The notes below the pieces were generated by a model, which saw only the letters and a list, made by a program, of their open reading frames with translations, was not told the origin of the DNA and did not search any database. From positions 186,001 to 250,000 of the forward strand of contig NZ_BAXZ01000002.1 in assembly GCF_000684975.1 (NCBI RefSeq): DNA of 64,000 nucleotides, read 5' to 3'. The stretch comes from Paraburkholderia acidipaludis NBRC 101816 (lineage in GTDB: Bacteria > Pseudomonadota > Gammaproteobacteria > Burkholderiales > Burkholderiaceae). Positions 38,113-47,322 of the stretch are shown in pieces. Made by a program: the position numbers and the translations under genes. Within the stretch, counting starts at the first letter, position 1, and each line of letters begins with the position of its first letter.

Positions 38113-38424
38113 ATGAAATCGTCCCGCCGCAGCTTTCTGATCACGAGCATGGGTGTTGCCGCCACCGTCGCGATGTCCCGCCAGGCGTTCGCCGATGCCC
38201 CGAAGGCCAGCGAATCCGATCCCACCGCCCAGGCGCTCGGCTACAAGGCCGACGCCAGCAAGGTCGACAAGGCGAAGTTCGCGAAATACGCCGCCGGTCA
38301 GGACTGCAGCAACTGCACGTTCTACCAGGGCAAGGCGGCCGATGCGTGGGCTCCGTGCCCGATGTTCGGCGGCAAGCAGGTGGCGGGCAAGGGCTGGTGC
38401 AGCGCCTATAACAAGAAGGCGTGA
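38113..38424 (+). CDS. High-potential iron-sulfur protein (HiPIP)
   Basis: A periplasmic [4Fe-4S] electron carrier of 103 residues. The twin-arginine signal RRSFL (5-9) precedes a cleavage near AFA-DAP (25-30). The four cluster cysteines are Cys65, Cys68, Cys82 and Cys96 with the HiPIP spacing C-x2-C-x13-C-x13-C. ATG 38113 follows GGAGTGAG. HiPIPs shuttle electrons from the bc1 complex in some betaproteobacteria; partner unknown here. Confidence 0.94.
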   Translation: MKSSRRSFLITSMGVAATVAMSRQAFADAPKASESDPTAQALGYKADASKVDKAKFAKYAAGQDCSNCTFYQGKAADAWAPCPMFGGKQVAGKGWCSAYNKKA

Positions 38425-38486
38425 TCGTTTCCCGATGCCGCGCCTCGTTAGCTGGCGCGCGGCACTGAACCCACGGCACGCTAGTG

Positions 38487-40001
38487 CTAGCTGCGCGCCT
38501 GCAGGAGCGGCGGGCGCCGCCCAAACCACGGGCGCGCCGCTTCGAGCTGCGCCGCGAGGCGCACGAGCAGCGCATCATTGCCCTCGCGCGCCGCGAACTG
38601 CACGCCAATCGGCAAGCCGCGCGCGCTCCACGAGAGCGGCACCGTCATCGCGGGCTGGCCCGTCATGTTGAAGAGTTCGGTGCCGCCGGCCCACGCGAAC
38701 GCCTTGTTCGACGCCTCCGTCAGCAGTTTTCTCATCAACGCTTCCATCGGCATGGCCGTGACCGCGCGCATCTGCAGGCGCTCGGCTTGCGACGGCTTCA
38801 GTTCGCCGATCTTCACCGGCGCGGCGGCGAGCGTCGCGCAGAGGATCACGTCGTAGCGCGTCATCAGGTCGGCGAGCTGCGCCGTGATGCGCTGCTGCAC
38901 GTCGAGCGCGCCCGGCAGCTCGCGCTCGCCCAGCTTGCTGCCGATGTGGGCCATCGCCCACGTCGCGATCTCGAAGTCCTGGCGGCGCGGCCGCGTGCCT
39001 GTGATCTGGTCGGCCTTGAGAACCATCTGCTCCGCCACGACCGACCACAGCATCAGAAACGCTTCGCGCGCAGCGGCAAAGTCGACCGGCAGCGCGACCG
39101 ATTCCACGCGATGTCCGAGCGAGGCGACGAGCGCCGCGGCGTCGTCCACGGCGGCGCGCACTTCGGGCGAGAGCTCGAAGGCGAACATCGGATCGGTGAT
39201 GAGCGCAACGTTCAGCGGCTTGGCGAAGCCGTGCTGCTCGCGGGCGGCCGCGAGGAACGTGCCCGGCGCGCCGGGGGCGAGCTCGGGGTCGCCCGCGAGC
39301 AGGTCGAGCATCAGCGCGCTGTCCCGCACGCTGCGCGAAACCGCCAGATCGACGCCGAGCGCACCGGGCGCCGGCGCCGCGTTCGTGGGCACCTGGCGCG
39401 AGCGCGACGGCTTCAGTCCGAAGAGGCCGCAGCACGAAGCCGGGATGCGGATCGAGCCGCCGCCGTCCGAAGCATGCGCGAGCGGCACGACGCCGGCGGC
39501 CACCGCCGCTGCCGCGCCGCCGCTCGATCCGCCCGGCGTGTGGTCGAGATTCCACGGGTTGCGGCACGGACCGAACAGCTCCGGTTCGGTGTAGGGCATC
39601 TGGCCCAGCTCCGAAGCGCTCGTTTTGCCGAAGATGTTGAGACCCGCCGCGCGAATGCGCGTGACGACCGGGCTGTCCTCGGCGGGCACGTAGTGCCGGT
39701 AGTGGCGGCTGCCGTAGGTCAAGCGCAGCCCGGCCACGGTCGCGCCGAGGTCCTTCACGAGAAACGGCACGCCTGCGAGCGGCCCGTCGGCGAGCGTGTC
39801 GGCGCCGTTGCCGTTCGCCTCGATGGCGCGCGTGCGCAGGCGCGCGGCCTCGTAGTCCTTGAGCACGATCGCGTTGATCGCGGGGTTGGCGGCTTCCGCG
39901 CGCGCGATGGCCGTATCGAGCAGTTCGCGTGCGCTCACTTCCTTGCGCTTCACGAGCTCGGCGAGGCCGATGGCGTCGTATTCCAGATAGTCGGACTGCA
40001 A
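38487..40001 (-). CDS. Amidase signature family enzyme
   Basis: A 504-residue amidase. The Ser-cisSer-Lys triad is visible: Lys83 (FLVKDLGA), Ser159 (PGGSSGGAA) and nucleophile Ser183 (DGGGSIRIP). It resembles 6-aminohexanoate-cyclic-dimer-hydrolase-like and related broad amidases rather than GatA (no gatB/gatC next to it). No signal peptide. It is 133 bases downstream of the dienelactone hydrolase gene on the same strand. Confidence 0.9.
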   Translation of the reverse strand: MQSDYLEYDAIGLAELVKRKEVSARELLDTAIARAEAANPAINAIVLKDYEAARLRTRAIEANGNGADTLADGPLAGVPFLVKDLGATVAGLRLTYGSRHYRHYVPAEDSPVVTRIRAAGLNIFGKTSASELGQMPYTEPELFGPCRNPWNLDHTPGGSSGGAAAAVAAGVVPLAHASDGGGSIRIPASCCGLFGLKPSRSRQVPTNAAPAPGALGVDLAVSRSVRDSALMLDLLAGDPELAPGAPGTFLAAAREQHGFAKPLNVALITDPMFAFELSPEVRAAVDDAAALVASLGHRVESVALPVDFAAAREAFLMLWSVVAEQMVLKADQITGTRPRRQDFEIATWAMAHIGSKLGERELPGALDVQQRITAQLADLMTRYDVILCATLAAAPVKIGELKPSQAERLQMRAVTAMPMEALMRKLLTEASNKAFAWAGGTELFNMTGQPAMTVPLSWSARGLPIGVQFAAREGNDALLVRLAAQLEAARPWFGRRPPLLQARS

Positions 40002-40134
40002 GGCTGGGCCTCCTGCTTTCGAAAAGACGGGACGCGGCGGCGGGCGACGGCGCCGGGCAGCGATGCCTGCGCGTGACGCCGGCGGTGCACCGCGATAGCG
40101 GGCAGTGCCGCCGGCTGATGCCCGGAGACTAAGC

Positions 40135-40833
40135 TTACAGACGCTCGGCGAGGAACGTCAGCGTGCGGCCATGGGCAAGCCCGGAGGCATGCTGGTTGTA
40201 CGACGCGCGCACCGAGCAGTTGAAGCCGTGGTCGGCGTTCGGGTACAGATGGAATTCGGCGTTGTCGCGGCCTGCGAAGCGCTCCTTCACCTGGCCCACG
40301 GCGTCGAGCGGAATGCCGTGATCGTTTTCGGCGTAGTGGAACTGGATCGGCACCTTCACCTTGTCGGCGAGGTCGAGCGCGTTCTGGATGCCGCCGCCGT
40401 AATAGGCGACCGCCGCATCCACCGAGCCTTCGGCCGCCGCGAGATAGGCGATGCGCCCGCCGAAGCAATAACCGATGGCCGCCACCTTGCCCGTGCACTC
40501 GGGCAGCGCGCGCAGCGCCGCGGCCGTCGCGGCGATGTCCTGCACGGCGAGCTTCACGTCGGTCTTCTGCAGCAGCTCGATGCCCCTGTCCCGGTCCGCG
40601 CCGACGTAGTCGAGCTCGACGCGCGGTTGCATGCGCCAGAAGATATCCGGCGCGATGGCGACGTAGCCGTCGAGCGCATACTGCTCGACCACGTCGCGGA
40701 TATGGCCGTTGACGCCAAAGATTTCCTGGATGATGACGATGCCGGGGCCCTTGCCGCCCTTCGGCAGCGCCAGATAGCCGCCGAAGCTGTCGTTGCCGGC
40801 GGGAATGTCGATCCAACGAGTCGAAACGCTCAC
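40135..40833 (-). CDS. Dienelactone hydrolase family protein
   Basis: A 232-residue alpha/beta hydrolase. The Cys-Asp-His triad is Cys123 (GYCFGGR), Asp171 (ENDHGIP) and His202 (ADHGFN), with the accessory Glu37 (IQEIFG) of dienelactone hydrolases. GTG 40833 is the start, with AAGGAGAG just before it. ClcD-type enzymes open lactones in chloroaromatic degradation, but no ring-cleavage genes are nearby, so the role is open. Confidence 0.9.
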   Translation of the reverse strand: MSVSTRWIDIPAGNDSFGGYLALPKGGKGPGIVIIQEIFGVNGHIRDVVEQYALDGYVAIAPDIFWRMQPRVELDYVGADRDRGIELLQKTDVKLAVQDIAATAAALRALPECTGKVAAIGYCFGGRIAYLAAAEGSVDAAVAYYGGGIQNALDLADKVKVPIQFHYAENDHGIPLDAVGQVKERFAGRDNAEFHLYPNADHGFNCSVRASYNQHASGLAHGRTLTFLAERL

Positions 40834-41430
40834 GTTACTCTCCTTCTGATCCTGGGTCGGTCGCGTTGCCGCGAAATTCGGGGGGCCAGTTTGCCACACC
40901 CTTACCTGAGCCTGCAGCGCGCCTCGTTCCTGCGCCGGACTCTCATTCTCAATATGTTCGCATACGTTTAATCGAATGCTTAATTGAACTGACTACCTCC
41001 GTGCGTGGTTTGCGCGTGCACGGCGAGCGCAAACGCTGGCGCTTTCGAACGCCCTTCGGGGGCTTCGCTATTACTCTCGAAAATAGCCGCCCAAGGCTTC
41101 CGAAGGGATTTCATGAGCATTGCAAATCGCTTCTCTCAACCTTGCGGTGTAAGGCTCGGGCTCGATTATTCAGGGGCTCGAAGCTCCCCTGTGGAAAGCC
41201 TATTGGTACTCGCACCAATATCTGAAAAAAGTCCCCGAATTTAATTTGATCGCCTACACTTGCGCGCAAGTATGACCACACGGTTCGCCATGAGCGGGCC
41301 CGACGGCATGCTGGCCAGGTGCATTCAAGGATGCATCCTGCGTGGTCGTCCGCTCAGGGGAGCGACACGTTCGGGGCGCGGGAGCACCAGGGCGATTACG
41401 TTGCTTTTGGGTTCGAAACTGGAGACTTAC
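40834..41430. other. Divergent gap upstream of the binding protein gene
   Basis: About 600 bases of lower GC than the flanks. It holds AT-rich stretches (40945-40990 and 41220-41250) and a perfect 14-bp palindrome ACTTGCGCGCAAGT (41258-41271) about 160 bases before the binding protein start. Short open frames (for example 41005-41244) lack good start signals and are not called. Confidence 0.45.
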
Positions 41431-42576
41431 ATGAATATCAAGCTTCAAAAGCTGTTGCCGATCAGCGCTGCCGTCATGATGTTCGGAGCGTTTGCCACGG
41501 CAACGTTCGCAGACGAAACGGTCAAGATCGGTCACGTCGCGCCGCTGACGGGGGGCATTGCCCACCTCGGCAAGGATAACGAGAACGGCGCACGTCTCGC
41601 CGTCGAGGAAATCAACGCGAAGGGTCTCATGATCGGCGGCCAGAAGGTCACGCTCGTGCTCGACGCGCAGGACGACGCGGCCGACCCGCGTACCGCCACC
41701 CAGGTTGCGCAGAAGCTCGTCGACGACAAGGTCGTTGCCGTCGTGGGCCACCTGAACTCCGGTACGTCGATCCCGGCCTCGAAGATCTATAGCGACGCGG
41801 GCATCGTGCAGATCTCGCCGTCGGCCACGAACCCGGCCTACACGCAGCAAGGCTTCAAGACGACCTACCGCGTCGTGGCGACCGACGCCCAGCAGGGCCC
41901 GGCGCTCGCGAACTACGCGGCCAAGACGCTGAAGCTCAAGAGCGTCGCGATCGTCGACGACTCGACGGCCTACGGCCAGGGTCTCGCGAACGAGTTCGAG
42001 AAGACCGCGAAGTCGCTGGGCATGAGCGTTCTCTCGCATGACGCGACCAACGACAAGGCCGTGGACTTCCGCGCCATTCTCACGAAGATCAAGGGTGAGA
42101 ACCCCGACGCGATCATGTACGGCGGTATGGACGCCACCGGCGGCCCGTTCGCGAAGCAGGCGAAGCAGCTCGGCCTGCGCGCGAAGATTCTCGCGGGTGA
42201 CGGCGTCTGTACCGACAAGCTGTCCGACCTCGCCGGCGACGCGACCGACAACGTCGTGTGCTCGGAAGCGGGCATGGCGCTCGAAAAGATGCCGCAAGGC
42301 AAGGAGTTCGAGGCCAAGTACGAGAAGCGTTTCGGCCAGCCGATCCAGATCTACGCGCCGTTCACGTATGACGCCGTGTACATCATCGTCGACGCCATGA
42401 AGCGCGCGAACTCGACCGATCCGGCGAAGATCCTCGCTGCCATGCCGACCACCGACTACAAGGGCGTGATTGGCGAGACGACCTTCGATTCGAAGGGCGA
42501 CCTCCAGCACGGTGTGATCTCGCTGTACGATTACAAGGGCGGCAAGAAGACGCTGCTCGACGTCGTCAAGATGTAA
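41431..42576 (+). CDS. Branched-chain amino acid ABC transporter substrate-binding protein (LivK-like)
   Basis: A periplasmic type I binding protein, 381 residues. Signal peptide 1-27 (ends ATATFA). The mature protein begins DETVKIGHVAPLTGG, as in LivK/LivJ, and includes GHLNSGTSIPAS and PSATNPAYTQQGF. ATG 41431 (MNIKLQKLL) is chosen; an open frame 57 codons longer has no signal peptide. The permease and ATPase genes are not next to it. Codon use and the strong terminator suggest high expression. Confidence 0.93.
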   Translation: MNIKLQKLLPISAAVMMFGAFATATFADETVKIGHVAPLTGGIAHLGKDNENGARLAVEEINAKGLMIGGQKVTLVLDAQDDAADPRTATQVAQKLVDDKVVAVVGHLNSGTSIPASKIYSDAGIVQISPSATNPAYTQQGFKTTYRVVATDAQQGPALANYAAKTLKLKSVAIVDDSTAYGQGLANEFEKTAKSLGMSVLSHDATNDKAVDFRAILTKIKGENPDAIMYGGMDATGGPFAKQAKQLGLRAKILAGDGVCTDKLSDLAGDATDNVVCSEAGMALEKMPQGKEFEAKYEKRFGQPIQIYAPFTYDAVYIIVDAMKRANSTDPAKILAAMPTTDYKGVIGETTFDSKGDLQHGVISLYDYKGGKKTLLDVVKM

Positions 42577-42609
42577 TCCTCGCGCTGCGCCGCGGCGCAG
42601 GCGTAATCA

Positions 42610-42645
42610 AAAAGGCACGTGGACCTTCGGGGCCACGTGCCTTTT
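42610..42645. terminator. Bidirectional terminator between convergent genes
   Basis: A 13-bp stem (42610-42622 with 42633-42645) capped by CC-TTCG-GG. A's on the left and T's on the right make it usable in both directions, for the binding protein gene and the convergent MFS gene. Confidence 0.9.
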
Positions 42646-42678
42646 GTTTTGCGGGCGAGGCGACAGCAGGAAAGGTAA

Positions 42679-43911
42679 TCAGATCCCGAGCCGTTCGAGC
42701 ACGCGCGGCGCCGCGAAGGCGACCAGCGCCGCGCACAGCGCGACAACGGCAAGACCCACGGTGAGATTCGTCACCTGCGTAATGCCGCCGATCACCACCG
42801 GCCCGAACAGCAGCCCGAAGTAGGCGATGCCCGCGACGTGCGCGAGTCCTTCGGCCGCATGAATGCCCTTCACGCGCGCGGCGGCGGCGAACAGCACGGG
42901 CATCATGTTCGCGAGGCCGAGGCCCATCAGCGTGAAGCCGATCAGGGCCGTGACCGTGAACGGCAGCACGAGCGCGCCGATCATCCCGGCGCAGGCGAGC
43001 GACGCGCTCGCCATCACGAGCTGCGGCGCGCCGAAGCGCGCGCGCACGGCGTCGCCGGCGAAGCGCGCCGCGGCCATGCCGCCCGAGAATGCCGCATAGG
43101 CCGCGCTCGCGAGCGCGGGCGTGGCGACCACGACGTCGCGCATGTACACGGTGGCCCAGTCGTACATCGCGCCTTCGGCGATCAGCGCGATCAGGGCGAT
43201 GCCGCCCAGCGCCCACAGCGCGGGCGTGCGCCAGCGGTTGCCGGTTTTGGCGTGTTCGCCGTGGGTGGGGTGCGGCACGTGCGGCAGCACGGCCGGGCAC
43301 GAGACGAGCAGCACGAGCGCCGCGAGGGCGGAGGCGAGGACGAGATGCAGCGCCGGCGCCATGCCGCGCGCGAGCAGCGCCCCGCCGATCGCCGCGCCCG
43401 ACATGCCGCCGAGGCTGAACATGCCGTGCAGCGACGACATGATCGGCCGGCCGAGCGACTCCTCGACGGCGCTGGCCTCCGCGTTCATGGCGACGTCGAG
43501 CGTGGCCATGCCCACGCCGAACAGGGCCAGCACCGCGAGCAGCGTCCAGAACCACGGCACGACGAGGATCAGGGCGCCGCAGACCGACATGGTGAGGCCG
43601 CCGGCGAGGCAGGCGCGGCGGGTGCCGACGCGCGCGATCCAGCCGCCGATCGTCGTCATCGCGGCGATCGAACCGCCTGCGACGGCAAAGAGCGCGCAGG
43701 AGAGCAGGGCCGGGCTCAGGTGAAAGCGGTCGCGCACCGTGGGAACATGCACGCCCCACGAGGCGTACATCATGCCCGCGACGAAGAAAAGCGCCATGGT
43801 GGCGATGCGTGCGCGCTGGCGCGTCGCTACGGGCAGGGCGCGATGCGTGGCGGCGGGCGAGTGCGCCGGCATGGGCGCGCCGAGGGCGGGATCGGTAGTG
43901 CGGTCGGACAC
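42679..43911 (-). CDS. MFS transporter, YbjJ-like
   Basis: A 12-helix major facilitator of about 410 residues. HVPTVRDRFHLSPALLSCAL after helix 1 and HGMFSLGGMSGAAIGG in helix 5 are typical for the YbjJ/FucP-related group. The N-terminal about 35 residues are polar; GTG 43911 with AGGAA upstream is preferred, and a start at an internal Met is possible. Substrate unknown. Confidence 0.83.
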   Translation of the reverse strand: MSDRTTDPALGAPMPAHSPAATHRALPVATRQRARIATMALFFVAGMMYASWGVHVPTVRDRFHLSPALLSCALFAVAGGSIAAMTTIGGWIARVGTRRACLAGGLTMSVCGALILVVPWFWTLLAVLALFGVGMATLDVAMNAEASAVEESLGRPIMSSLHGMFSLGGMSGAAIGGALLARGMAPALHLVLASALAALVLLVSCPAVLPHVPHPTHGEHAKTGNRWRTPALWALGGIALIALIAEGAMYDWATVYMRDVVVATPALASAAYAAFSGGMAAARFAGDAVRARFGAPQLVMASASLACAGMIGALVLPFTVTALIGFTLMGLGLANMMPVLFAAAARVKGIHAAEGLAHVAGIAYFGLLFGPVVIGGITQVTNLTVGLAVVALCAALVAFAAPRVLERLGI

Positions 43912-44161
43912 GGCGGTTCCGGAAGGAAAAGAGGCGCGGTAAAAGCGCCGTAAAGAAGACGCTAAACGGAAGCTGCCTGAAAGCAAACAATGATTCTAGC
44001 GAACACAAGGGCGTCTTGCCGAACCCTGATCTGCGCACTGCTCTAATATCTGTACGCGTCCCGCATTTCCGCGCTTTTTTTTCGTGTCTTCTCGTTCTCG
44101 ACAAGATGCCGCGGGCGCGCAGCGATCACGCGAACGAAGCCGCCTTGCCCGAGGACACCCC

Positions 44162-44830
44162 TTGAAGATCCCCGCCCACGCCCCGCTTCATCTGCTGCAC
44201 CAGGTGTCCACCGGCACGCTCGCTACCCACGCTCGCGAGCCGCATGGCTTTCCGTATCCGAGCATCGTGCCGTTCGCGCCCGACGCGTTCCATCGGCCGG
44301 TGATCCTGGTCAGCCGGCTGGCCGAGCACACGCGCAACCTGCTGGGCGATGCGCGCGCGGGCTTCCTCGTTGCGCACGCACCGGACGGCGACGTGCTGAA
44401 CGGGCCGCGCGCCACGCTGCTGGGCCAGTACGCCCCGGTGGACCCGGATCAGGAAGAAGCGGTCGCGCGCCGCTATCTGCGCTACCACCCGGACGCGGAG
44501 CGTTACCTCGCGCTCGGCGACTTCACCTTCTGGGTGCTGCACATCGAGCGGTTGCGCTATATCGGCGGCTTTGGCGCGATGGGCTGGCTCGACGGCGCGG
44601 ATCTCGACGAACTCGACTCCCTCTCGCCCGCGGACGAGGCAGCGCTGATCGAAGCGTTCGAACGGCATCCGGCGCGGCGCGCGGGGCTCGAGCTGGCGGG
44701 CGTGGATCGCTATGGCGCCGATCTTGGCGTGGATGGCGTGCGCACGCGCTTCGTCTTTGACGAACCTCAACCTGATTTGCAAACCTTGCATGCGGTGCTA
44801 GCCGACTGTGCCGAGCGGCATTCCGTCTGA
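44162..44830 (+). CDS. HugZ-like pyridoxamine 5'-phosphate oxidase family protein
   Basis: A 222-residue protein with an N-terminal split-barrel flavin/heme-binding fold and a C-terminal DUF2470-type domain. LRYIGGFGAMGWLDG is the hallmark of the HugZ group, some of which degrade heme for iron. TTG 44162 (then KIPAHAPLHLLH) is chosen because relatives start here and GAGGA precedes it; ATG 44084 would add 26 basic residues. Heme degradation is not provable here. Confidence 0.83.
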   Translation: MKIPAHAPLHLLHQVSTGTLATHAREPHGFPYPSIVPFAPDAFHRPVILVSRLAEHTRNLLGDARAGFLVAHAPDGDVLNGPRATLLGQYAPVDPDQEEAVARRYLRYHPDAERYLALGDFTFWVLHIERLRYIGGFGAMGWLDGADLDELDSLSPADEAALIEAFERHPARRAGLELAGVDRYGADLGVDGVRTRFVFDEPQPDLQTLHAVLADCAERHSV

Positions 44831-45239
44831 TTTTTTTAAGATAACGGAAAACTGCCTTTATGGATGCGGGGCAACGCTTCGACGCCGTCCAGTTATATCG
44901 CATGAGAGCGCGCGATATAAGCCCGGAACTCTCATCCGATGAAATGTTCGAATGTTTTCATACCATTTAATTCTCACCAGTTGATCGTTGCGGGGCGGAA
45001 TTAATCTGGCGAATGGGTTATTTAGTAAAAATACTGATTTGCACCAGATGAAAGCCTTCCAGGGGGTAGCGACGATGGAAAGATACTGAAACAGCTTTTT
45101 ATTATTTTTATTGCCGCGCGCTTTTGCCGGGATTGGATTCTGTGTTAATCTCGCCTCCACTTTCCGGGGCAAACATCTGTCAATCGGCATACCGGCGCGA
45201 GACTGGTAGCCATTATTTGTCTAAACCACAAGGATACCC
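44831..45239. other. AT-rich promoter region of the H-NS gene
   Basis: About 410 bases, clearly AT-richer than the surrounding chromosome, with several A/T runs and TATTTAGT/TAAAAATACT near 45018-45030. Such a region fits an autoregulated H-NS gene. No gene seen. Confidence 0.5.
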
Positions 45240-45545
45240 ATGTCTTCCTACAAGGAACTACTCGCCCAGCGCGAAAAGCTGGAGAAGCAGATTGAAGAGG
45301 CGAAGGCACGTGAATATGCCGAGGTCCTCGAAGAAATCAAGCAAAAAATGGCCGATTACGGAATTACCCTGGCCGAACTCGGCGGCGGCCGTGCGAGCGG
45401 CAAGAGCGCCAAGGCAGCGCGTTCGCGTGCAAGCGTCGCGCCTAAATATCGGGATCCGGATAGCGGCAGCACGTGGTCGGGTCGCGGCAAGCCGCCGCGC
45501 TGGATTGCCGGCAAGGATCGCGAAAAATTTCTGATCCAGAAGTAA
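45240..45545 (+). CDS. H-NS family nucleoid-associated protein
   Basis: A 101-residue DNA-binding protein that silences AT-rich genes. The N-terminal coiled coil (about 3-45: SYKELLAQREKLEKQIEEA) drives oligomerisation; the C-terminal domain has YRDPDSGSTWSGRGKPPRWI, the core DNA-binding loop of the Burkholderia/Bordetella-type H-NS proteins. A flexible linker rich in Ala/Ser/Lys/Arg joins them. It stands alone in an AT-rich island. Confidence 0.95.
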   Translation: MSSYKELLAQREKLEKQIEEAKAREYAEVLEEIKQKMADYGITLAELGGGRASGKSAKAARSRASVAPKYRDPDSGSTWSGRGKPPRWIAGKDREKFLIQK

Positions 45546-45560
45546 AACACTGCTTACCGG

Positions 45561-45588
45561 CACGCTGTATAGCGACTTATACAGCGTG
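45561..45588 (+). terminator. Hairpin after the H-NS gene
   Basis: A perfect 11-bp stem (CACGCTGTATA 45561-45571, TATACAGCGTG 45578-45588) starting 15 bases after the stop. The T-run comes late (TTTT about 12 bases on), so termination may be incomplete. Confidence 0.6.
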
Positions 45589-45907
45589 CTGGGCAATCGT
45601 TTTAGCCGCTACGCTTGGTTGCCGCCTGGTTGCCACGCTTGGCACCAGTTAACCCCCGGGCTTGACAATCGGCTTTAACGTTGCGCTTTACAACCGGATT
45701 CCGGGTTGGCTTCATAACCCGCTCCATAGCTCCATAGCCTGCTTGCCGGTCGCATAGTCGCCCGGTCACATTGCCCTATTGGTCTATTGCTCTATTGGCA
45801 GACATATTGGGGCCGTGCAAGAACGGGCGAACCGCTGCCCCGTTGGGTATTCCGCTGAAGCAGCGGCACGTTGCGGTTTCCCCGATCCGCCATTTCTCAA
45901 AAAAGAG
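45589..45907. other. Low-GC gap with tandem 8-mers, possible small RNA
   Basis: About 320 bases with no gene. A TTGACA -35-like hexamer lies at 45662. The 8-base unit CTCCATAG occurs twice and CTATTGNN three times in tandem (about 45721-45737 and 45775-45798). The stretch ends at an intrinsic terminator with no gene before it, so a small RNA is possible. Confidence 0.35.
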
Positions 45908-45939
45908 AGCCGCGCTGTCGTTCCGACACGCGGCTTTTT
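45908..45939 (+). terminator. Orphan intrinsic terminator
   Basis: AGCCGCG (45908-45914) pairs with CGCGGCT (45929-45935), with an inner GTCG/CGAC helix, followed by five T's. A-runs on the left allow use from the other strand too. No gene ends within 300 bases on the plus strand. Confidence 0.85.
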
Positions 45940-46101
45940 GCTATCCCGATTCCGCGTGCAGGGCATGCTTGAATGCGAATACGTCGTGTTCTTGTAGGCA
46001 TATGATTTAAAAGAGGTTTTTGGGGTTGTCACGAAAAAGACGGCTGGGCGCGATTACAATCGCAGATGCGGCCAATCCTGATTCACCCATTACATCAAAC
46101 C

Positions 46102-47295
46102 ATGTCTTCCACCACCGGTACGCTCTCATCGGAAAAACACGAGGTCGCGCGCAAAACCACGCTCGTGAGCGTCGCCGTCAACTCGGTGCTCGTGGTTCTG
46201 CAGATCGCGATTGGCGTGATTGCGCATTCGCAAGCCCTCGTTGCCGACGGCGTTCATTCGCTGGCCGATCTCGTCTCCGATTTCGTCGTCCTGCTGGCCA
46301 ACCGGCATAGCGGCGCCAAGCCGGACGCCGATCACAACTACGGCCACAGCCGCTACGAGACGGTCGCGTCGCTCTTTCTCGGCGCGCTGCTGATCGCGGT
46401 CGGCATCGGCATGCTGTGGCGCGCGGGAACGCGCATCGCCGATCTCAGTGCGATCCCCGCCATTCACGTGAGCGCGCTTGGCGTGGCGCTGCTCGTGCTC
46501 GTCTCCAAGGAAGGGCTCTTCCGCTACATGCTGCGCGAGGCGCAGCGCGTGCGCTCGCAGATGCTTATCGCCAACGCGTGGCACGCACGCTCGGACGCGG
46601 CATCGTCGCTCGTGGTGGCGATCGGCATCATCGGCAGCATGGCCGGCTGGCGGCTGCTCGATCCGATCGCCGCGGCCATCGTGGGCTTCATGGTGGCGCG
46701 CATGGGCTGGGTGTTCGGCTGGGATGCGCTGCAGGACCTCTCCGACCGCGCGCTCGACGAAGCCGCGACCGCCGACCTGCGTGCGCTCCTGCTCTCCACG
46801 CCGGGCGTGCGCGACGTGCACGAAATGCGCACCCGCAAGACCGGCGACCTCGCGCTGGTGGATGCGCACATCCTCGTCGAGCCCTTCATTTCGGTCTCCG
46901 AGGGGCACTACATCGCGGAGTCGGCGCGTGCGCGCGTTCTCACCGATGCCCGCGTGCTCGACGCGCTGATCCACGTCGATCCCGAAGACGACATGCACGT
47001 GCGGTCGGTGGCGAGCCTGCCGCCGCGCGAAGCCCTGGCGGACACGCTGCGCGAGGCGTTCGCCGGGCACGGCGAGCATGTGGAGGCCGTGACGCTGCAC
47101 TACCTCAGCACGGGGCTGGCGGTGCAGGTCGCGCTCGCGGTCGACGACGACATCGCGCGGCTCGCGGAAATGGATCTGGAGGCGATCAAGCGGCGCATCG
47201 GCGCGAGCCGGCTCGACGTGGTGCATGTGGTGAGCGCGGACGCCATTGCCGCAGCACGCGGCGAGCCCGTCGCCACGCCGCGGACCGCGGAATGA
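46102..47295 (+). CDS. Cation diffusion facilitator (zinc/iron-type exporter)
   Basis: A 397-residue inner-membrane metal exporter with six helices and a long cytoplasmic tail. The intramembrane metal site is HxxxD in helix 2 (GVHSLADLVSD, His52 and Asp56) and HxxxD in helix 5 (HARSDAASS), the pattern of Zn-type CDF proteins. The C-terminal part is longer than the usual 80-residue metallochaperone-like domain and appears to hold two such units. Start Met 46102 is chosen; 46066 is an alternative, and neither has a strong Shine-Dalgarno sequence. Confidence 0.88.
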   Translation: MSSTTGTLSSEKHEVARKTTLVSVAVNSVLVVLQIAIGVIAHSQALVADGVHSLADLVSDFVVLLANRHSGAKPDADHNYGHSRYETVASLFLGALLIAVGIGMLWRAGTRIADLSAIPAIHVSALGVALLVLVSKEGLFRYMLREAQRVRSQMLIANAWHARSDAASSLVVAIGIIGSMAGWRLLDPIAAAIVGFMVARMGWVFGWDALQDLSDRALDEAATADLRALLLSTPGVRDVHEMRTRKTGDLALVDAHILVEPFISVSEGHYIAESARARVLTDARVLDALIHVDPEDDMHVRSVASLPPREALADTLREAFAGHGEHVEAVTLHYLSTGLAVQVALAVDDDIARLAEMDLEAIKRRIGASRLDVVHVVSADAIAAARGEPVATPRTAE

Positions 47296-47322
47296 AGGCG
47301 GCGCAGCGGCCGCCGCGCGGCA

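Noticed and set aside
41005..41244. A 79-codon open frame in the gap before the LivK-like gene.
   Set aside because: No ribosome binding site, mixed composition and no family; treated as non-coding.
45721..45798. CRISPR-like array from the 8-base repeats after hns.
   Set aside because: Units are too short, without spacers, and no cas gene is present.
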